45,501 bases of DNA from CAWJEL01 sp964647255 (lineage in GTDB: Bacteria; Chloroflexota; Anaerolineae; CG2-30-64-16). The stretch covers positions 1 to 45,501 of the forward strand of contig CAZYGI010000028.1 in the NCBI GenBank assembly GCA_964647255.1, written 5' to 3'. Shown here piece after piece: positions 41,944 through 45,501 of this stretch. A model generated the notes under the pieces. It was not told the origin of the DNA. It was given only the letters and a program-made list of their open reading frames with translations, and did not search any database. The position numbers were made by a program, and so were the translations under genes. Each line of letters starts with the position of its first letter. The first letter of the stretch is position 1.

Positions 41944-42918
41944 ATGTCGAAGAAGAAGTCGCAGGTCGAAGAGGACGCCGATCCGGCAGCTCAGATGCCC
42001 GACGTCCAGGCTGAAGCCCCGACCGGGGAAGCTGAGGTCGAGAAGACCAAGAAAAAGAAGAAAGCTAAGGGCAAGGATAAGCCTGAAGCCGCCGAGGCGA
42101 CGCCGTCCGCGGAACAGCCCGCGGCGAAACCCAAGCCCAAACGGAAGATGGGCGTGGAGGAGTACGAGAAGGAGCTTGCCAAGCTGATGGTCGAGCTGGT
42201 CAAGCTCCAGGAGTGGGTCAAGGCCAAGGGCCTGAAGATGGTGGTGATCTTCGAAGGCCGTGACGCGGCCGGCAAGGGCGGCGCGATCAAGACCATCACC
42301 CTGGGGCTGAATCCACGCGTGTGTCGCGTCGTGGCGTTGGGCGTCCCGACCGAGCGTGAGAAAACGCAGTGGTACTTCCAGCGTTATGTCCCGCATCTGC
42401 CCGCGGCCGGTGAGATGGTGCTCTTCGACCGAAGCTGGTACAACCGCGCCGGCGTCGAACGCGTGATGGGCTTCTGCACGGAGGACGAGTACCGCGAGTT
42501 CCTTCGTTCGTGCCCTGAATTTGAGCGGATGCTGGTGCGCTCAGGCATCATCCTGGTCAAGTACTGGTTCTCGGTCAGCGATGCGGAGCAGGAGAAGCGC
42601 TTCCGCGCCCGCATGGAGGATCCCACCAAACGCTGGAAGATCAGCCCGATGGACGTGCAGTCCCGCTCGAAGTGGGTGGAGTACTCCAAGGCGAAGGACG
42701 CGATGTTTGCATCCACCGACATCAAGCAGGCGCCGTGGTACGTGGTGCGCGGGGACGACAAGAAGCGCGCCCGGCTCAACGTCATTTCGCATCTGTTGAG
42801 CCAGGTCCCGTATGAGGATCTGACGCCCGAAAAGATCGAGCTGCCCCCACTGCAGAGCGCCGGCGGCTACGTCCGCCCCCCCATCACCGACCAGACCTTT
42901 GTGCCGGAAGTGTTCTGA
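41944..42918 (+). CDS. ppk2: Polyphosphate kinase 2 (PPK2, class I-like)
   Basis: A 324-residue protein; the ATG at 41944 follows GGAGGAAGGAGGAGC. The catalytic part (~68-324) shows Walker A FEGRDAAGKGG (~residue 105), LGVPTEREKTQWYFQRYV, Walker B LFDRSWYNRAGVERVMGFC and the lid region, as in class I PPK2. Those enzymes move phosphate between polyphosphate and nucleoside diphosphates, mainly making NTPs in cells. Residues 1-67 are an unusual low-complexity extension with alternating Lys and Glu/Ala/Pro, including KKKKKAKGK and KPKPKRK. It follows the CHAD fusion gene in the same direction and is closed by a hairpin, so the two may be co-regulated. Confidence 0.92.
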   Translation: MSKKKSQVEEDADPAAQMPDVQAEAPTGEAEVEKTKKKKKAKGKDKPEAAEATPSAEQPAAKPKPKRKMGVEEYEKELAKLMVELVKLQEWVKAKGLKMVVIFEGRDAAGKGGAIKTITLGLNPRVCRVVALGVPTEREKTQWYFQRYVPHLPAAGEMVLFDRSWYNRAGVERVMGFCTEDEYREFLRSCPEFERMLVRSGIILVKYWFSVSDAEQEKRFRARMEDPTKRWKISPMDVQSRSKWVEYSKAKDAMFASTDIKQAPWYVVRGDDKKRARLNVISHLLSQVPYEDLTPEKIELPPLQSAGGYVRPPITDQTFVPEVF

Positions 42919-42930
42919 TCAGGACTTTCA

Positions 42931-42964
42931 GGGGTTTTGGCCGCCTTAGGCGGCCAAAACCCCC
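42931..42964. terminator. Bidirectional hairpin between ppk2 and the tmk-like pair
   Basis: A perfect 15-bp stem (42931-42945 with 42949-42963) around loop TTA, with internal TTTT/AAAA. No T run follows the stem, but it lies between two convergent stops. Confidence 0.6.
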
Positions 42965-42968
42965 CGGT

Positions 42969-43673
42969 CTACACCGCCGGCGGCATCCCCTTCAGGATAG
43001 GCTTGAGGCGCCGACGTAGGTCGTTGAAGATCTCCTGGACCGAGCGGTTGGCATCTACGGTGATGAACTTGTACTCCTTGCCGATCTGCCGGAACTGGGC
43101 CAGGAGCCTGGTCTGGTAGACGCGATAGCTCTCGTAGATGTCATCGCCCCGCAGCACATCCATCCCCGATTCCCAATAATCGAACCCCTCACCGGAGAGG
43201 ACGCGTGGGATCAGCGCTTCCAGATCCGCATCCAGATAGAAGACGGCATCCGGCACAATGGCGAAGCTGAACAGATCGCGCAGCCAGTTTTGCTCGACCC
43301 CGCGCACCAGCGCACGGGCGATAACCGAGTAGATGTACCGGTCGGTGAGGCAGACGAACCCGGCCCGCAGCGCCGGCAAGATCTCCTTCTCCAGCCGGTC
43401 GGCGAAATCGGTGGCGTAGAAAAGGTTAAGCGTCACATCGCCCAGGGTGTGGCCCTGTTTGGCCCGCAGCAGCCCAGGCCCGACGAGCGACGAGCGCGTC
43501 AGACCGGTTTGCGTGACCGCGTAGCCGCTGGCCTCCAACCACTCGTGGAGCAGCGCCACTTGCGTCGAGCGGCCCACCCCGTCAGTGCCTTCGACGACGA
43601 TCAGCCGGCCGGGTAACTCGTGCGCATCAACCCCTGGGATGTTTCCGGCGCCGTAGTGGCGGATGCGAGTCAT
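42969..43673 (-). CDS. Thymidylate-kinase-like protein with altered P-loop
   Basis: A 234-residue P-loop kinase of the thymidylate kinase family. AGGAGG lies about 9 nt before the ATG at 43673. The opening LIVVEGTDGVGRSTQVALL is a Tmk P-loop, but the invariant lysine is Arg35 (GRS instead of GKS). The LTDRYIYSVIAR segment is the DR(Y/F) motif, followed by a substrate-binding helix and a lid-like region. Tmk makes dTDP from dTMP. The Lys-to-Arg change may weaken activity, so this may be a regulatory partner of the neighbouring Tmk-like gene, which ends 2 nt before this start. A nucleoside-monophosphate kinase with other specificity is possible. Confidence 0.75.
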   Translation of the reverse strand: MTRIRHYGAGNIPGVDAHELPGRLIVVEGTDGVGRSTQVALLHEWLEASGYAVTQTGLTRSSLVGPGLLRAKQGHTLGDVTLNLFYATDFADRLEKEILPALRAGFVCLTDRYIYSVIARALVRGVEQNWLRDLFSFAIVPDAVFYLDADLEALIPRVLSGEGFDYWESGMDVLRGDDIYESYRVYQTRLLAQFRQIGKEYKFITVDANRSVQEIFNDLRRRLKPILKGMPPAV

Positions 43674-43675
43674 GG

Positions 43676-44446
43676 TCACGCCCCTCCTTCCACTGGCTGG
43701 GGCGCGGGCGCGGTGTGCAGGTAGCGGCCGTACAGCCCCTCCTTCGCCAGCACCTGGCGCCATGGGAGCAGATCGCCCCGCATGATGCCCTTGAGGTGCG
43801 GCGTCACCAGCGCCCGGACCTGCTGTTGCTGCTGGACAAGCGGCCTGGTGGCGTCCATCACGGTCAAGCCGAACTCGTCCACCATCTCCTCGTACTGGCC
43901 CAGGATGCGTTTCTGGAACAGGCGGAAGCACTCGTATGGGTCGGGGCTGAGGCCGAGATCCATGCCGGCCTCGTACCACTTCAGCGCGGGCCGGCCCACC
44001 AGGATGCGCTTGAGCGCCTCCTCCAGCGGCACCTTGAAGTAGAATGCCACAGTCGGCCGCACCGCGAAGGCGTAGAGCCGGCGCACCCACTTCGGATTGA
44101 GCCCGCGCGCGCCGTCCCGCGCAAACGCGGTGTAGATGTAGCGGTCGGCCAGGACGACGGCGCCGGCCTTCAGCGCGGGGATCACCTGCCGTTCCATCCG
44201 GTCGGCCAGGTCCGCCGCGTGGATCAGGCTGAAGGTGAGCGGGGTGAGCAACTGCTCCTTTTTGCCGCGCTGCGTGGTGCGGCGCACCAGCGGCGACGAA
44301 TTCCATTCGGTGAAGACCACCAGGTGGCCTTCGCTGGCCAGCCATTTGTACAGGAGATCGAGCTGGGTGCTCTTGCCTGAGCCGTCAATCCCCTCGACGA
44401 TGAATAGTTTGCCGGGCAGCGGCGTGCCGTCGGGTAACCAGGCCAT
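43676..44446 (-). CDS. tmk: Thymidylate kinase-like protein
   Basis: A 256-residue member of the thymidylate kinase family; AAGGAG (44454-44459) precedes the ATG at 44446. It has an intact P-loop LFIVEGIDGSGKSTQLDLL (Lys25), the DR motif ADRYIYTAFARDGARG and a long C-terminal part. At 256 residues it is longer than normal Tmk (~205-215). The extra ~40 residues at the C-terminus (PHLKGIMRGDLLPWRQVLAKEGLYG) are not typical. It is the first gene of a two-gene operon with the altered-P-loop paralogue, which starts 2 nt after it. It may be the cell's dTMP kinase or a relative with another nucleotide substrate. Confidence 0.75.
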   Translation of the reverse strand: MAWLPDGTPLPGKLFIVEGIDGSGKSTQLDLLYKWLASEGHLVVFTEWNSSPLVRRTTQRGKKEQLLTPLTFSLIHAADLADRMERQVIPALKAGAVVLADRYIYTAFARDGARGLNPKWVRRLYAFAVRPTVAFYFKVPLEEALKRILVGRPALKWYEAGMDLGLSPDPYECFRLFQKRILGQYEEMVDEFGLTVMDATRPLVQQQQQVRALVTPHLKGIMRGDLLPWRQVLAKEGLYGRYLHTAPAPQPVEGGA

Positions 44447-44533
44447 GCGGCGCTCCTTGCGAGAAGGTTTGTGAGGAGATAGTTTAGCATCGGCGGGATG
44501 TGGGCGCAACTTGGGCGCGTTCTGCAAGTGGTT

Positions 44534-44575
44534 CGTTGGAACGTTTGCACATACAAACGTTGTAACGTTCCAATG
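44534..44575. repeat. Octamer-based inverted repeat
   Basis: Octamers of the type CGTTGGAA, CGTTTGCA, CGTTGTAA and CGTTCCAA lie head to tail, and the outer ones form an inverted repeat with one extra 8-nt unit in the right arm. They resemble the arrays at 13678-13786. The block sits in the 178-nt region between the tmk-like gene and tRNA-Leu, where no gene is seen. Confidence 0.65.
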
Positions 44576-44583
44576 AATCGTCT

Positions 44584-44613
44584 TTGACAACCTCGCGGCG
44601 GCGGTGCTACAAT
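44584..44613 (+). promoter_or_regulatory. Promoter of tRNA-Leu
   Basis: TTGACA (44584-44589), an 18-nt spacer and TACAAT (44608-44613) with extended TGC. This is 11 of 12 consensus bases, as expected for a stable RNA gene. Confidence 0.8.
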
Positions 44614-44624
44614 CCAGTCGCCTT

Positions 44625-44707
44625 GGGGCGGTGGCGGAATGGCATACGCGTCGGTCTTAAAAACCGATGGCCGAGAGGTCTTGTGGGTTCGACCCCCACC
44701 CGCCCTA
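44625..44707 (+). tRNA. tRNA-Leu (UAA)
   Basis: An 83-nt class II tRNA. The anticodon loop CTTAAAA (44656-44662) has anticodon TAA at 44658-44660 and a 5-bp stem TCGGT/ACCGA. A long variable arm (GGCC, GAGA, GGTC) and a T arm GTGGG-TTCGACC-CCCAC follow. The acceptor stem GGGGCGG/CCGCCCT has a G-U first pair, with A73. CCA is not encoded. Confidence 0.93.
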
Positions 44708-44733
44708 CTTCTGTTCGCTAGGAGATTGTTCTC

Positions 44734-45399
44734 ATGCTCGAAAAACTGCGCGAGGAAGTCTACCGCGCCAACATGGCGCTGCCGGCGAATGGTCTGGTGG
44801 TCTGGACCGGCGGCAACGTGAGCGGCCGCGACCCGGCGACGGGCCTGGTGGTGATTAAGCCGAGCGGCGTGCTGTTCGAGGATCTGACGCCGGATAACAT
44901 GGCGATCGTGGACCCGGATGGCAACGTCATCGAGGCCAGCCACGGCCCCTCCACCGACACGGCGTCGCATCTTTCGATTTACAGGTGTCGCCCCGACATC
45001 TTCGGCGTGGTCCACACCCATTCCAACTACGCCACCGCGTTCGCCGCGGTCGGTCGGCCGATCCCGGTCTGCTTGACCGCCATCGCCGATGAGTTCGGCA
45101 CGACGATCCCGTGCGCGCCCTACGTCCGCATCGGCGACGCGCAGATTGGTGAGGTGGTGGTGGAGCATATCGGCGCCTCGCCCGCCATCTTGATGGGCCA
45201 ACATGGCGTGTTCACCATCGGCAGGACGGTGCAGAAGGCGCTGAAGGCCGCGGTGATGGTCGAGGATGTGGCGAAGACCGTCTGGCTGGCGCTGCAGATC
45301 GGTGCGGTGCAGGATCTGCCCGCCGAGGAGGTTGCCGCCAACTACGATCGTTATCAGAATCGCTACGGCACCTTTGCGGCGAGCAAGCTTGGCGGATAA
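44734..45399 (+). CDS. araD: Class II aldolase/epimerase, L-ribulose-5-phosphate 4-epimerase-like
   Basis: A 221-residue zinc enzyme of the class II aldolase/adducin family. AGGAG lies before the ATG. Motifs in order: WTGGNVSGRD, VIKPSGV, the zinc histidines in VVHTHSNYATAFA (His-x-His), and GQHGVFTIG with the third histidine. This closely follows L-ribulose-5-phosphate 4-epimerase (AraD/UlaF, ~230 residues), which converts L-ribulose-5-P to D-xylulose-5-P, linking pentose use to the pentose phosphate pathway. A fuculose- or rhamnulose-phosphate aldolase role is less likely. It starts 27 nt after tRNA-Leu with no terminator between, so it may be read from the tRNA promoter. Confidence 0.85.
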   Translation: MLEKLREEVYRANMALPANGLVVWTGGNVSGRDPATGLVVIKPSGVLFEDLTPDNMAIVDPDGNVIEASHGPSTDTASHLSIYRCRPDIFGVVHTHSNYATAFAAVGRPIPVCLTAIADEFGTTIPCAPYVRIGDAQIGEVVVEHIGASPAILMGQHGVFTIGRTVQKALKAAVMVEDVAKTVWLALQIGAVQDLPAEEVAANYDRYQNRYGTFAASKLGG

Positions 45400-45404
45400 C
45401 GGAA

Positions 45405-45441
45405 CAAAAAATTGCCGGAAGCGGTTCAGCTTCCGGCAATT
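45405..45441 (-). terminator. Intrinsic terminator of tRNA-Cys, also downstream of the aldolase gene
   Basis: A perfect 13-bp stem (45410-45422 with 45429-45441, loop GGTTCA). Read on the minus strand it is followed by a T6 run (A6 at 45406-45411 on the plus strand), placing it just after the 3' end of tRNA-Cys. On the plus strand the T tract is missing. Confidence 0.85.
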
Positions 45442-45449
45442 ATCCTGAG

Positions 45450-45501
45450 AGGCGACGATGGGATTTGAACCCATGATCGAGGTTTTGCAGACCTCTGCCT
45501 T
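45450..45501 (-). tRNA. tRNA-Cys (GCA), 5' part beyond the window
   Basis: On the minus strand the visible part shows anticodon loop CTGCAAA (GCA), a T arm ATGGG-TTCAAAT-CCCAT, acceptor strand CGTCGCC and U73, the usual cysteine discriminator. The D arm and 5' acceptor strand are cut off at the window end. Confidence 0.88.

Noticed and set aside
44625..44734. Integration (att) site of a mobile element at tRNA-Leu
   Set aside because: No integrase and no repeated tRNA 3' end in the window.
44224..45474. 416-codon minus-strand frame over the aldolase, tRNA-Leu and tmk-like start
   Set aside because: It runs through a tRNA and is antisense to the aldolase; only its end coincides with a shifted frame of the tmk-like gene.

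Overview
The window reads as one contig of a high-GC, free-living bacterium. It is most likely a member of the Chloroflexota (Anaerolineae/Caldilineae-like), probably a metagenome-assembled genome because it contains a 100-N scaffold gap at 35017-35116. The lineage call is inference. It rests on secreted proteins with Thr-Pro-Arg linkers and a YLPLI-type tail, a YfhO-like giant membrane protein, an ADP-forming acetyl-CoA synthetase paired with a DRTGG protein, and many short G+C-rich intergenic repeats. No phage, transposase, integrase or CRISPR array is visible. Coding density is high.

Layout. 1-4462: the 3' end of an SbcC/Rad50-like ATPase converges on a secreted protein made of 11 carboxypeptidase-regulatory-like beta repeats. 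4579-5884: a consensus promoter containing a Gram-positive-type LexA/SOS box drives a radical SAM + helix-hairpin-helix protein. 5981-13670: an envelope/acyl-modification cluster holds a NodB-like deacetylase, a FemAB-like transferase, a glycosyltransferase on the other strand, and then a tightly overlapping set of acyl carrier protein, acyl-AMP ligase, FabG-like reductase, GNAT-type transferase and phosphoesterase. 13805-17580: nitrilase, alpha/beta hydrolase, LysM-Gmad2 protein and PfkB sugar kinase. 17689-20305: class IV aminotransferase and a Wzz/BY-kinase. 20387-23585 (minus): DRTGG/BioD-like protein and ADP-forming acyl-CoA synthetase. 23809-27087: cysteine desulfurase, mnmA and three small membrane or stress-type proteins. 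27205-29624 (minus): bifunctional NAD(P)HX repair enzyme coupled to a CcmC/CcsA-like membrane protein. 29776-37140: YfhO protein, type IIA topoisomerase A subunit and EttA. 37219-39180: SUMF1-like secreted protein and NudC. 39344-42918: a CYTH-HTH-degenerate HD-CHAD fusion followed by PPK2. 42969-44446 (minus): two tandem thymidylate-kinase-like genes. 44625-45501: tRNA-Leu(UAA), an AraD-like class II aldolase and a partial tRNA-Cys(GCA).

Functional threads. The ACP-ligase-reductase-acyltransferase set next to deacetylase, FemAB and glycosyltransferase genes suggests one pathway that activates an acyl group on a dedicated carrier protein and attaches it to an amino sugar or envelope glycan. 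Its gene content partly resembles exosortase-associated loci, but no exosortase is seen. The CHAD fusion and PPK2 suggest a polyphosphate module. NifS and MnmA together supply 2-thiouridine for tRNA.

The strongest cross-cutting observation is that repeat text normally found between genes appears in frame inside three protein genes: the radical SAM gene, mnmA and the YfhO gene. The topoisomerase tail and the beta-repeat protein have also grown by in-frame tandem duplication. All functional names come from motif recognition by eye; no database search was run.
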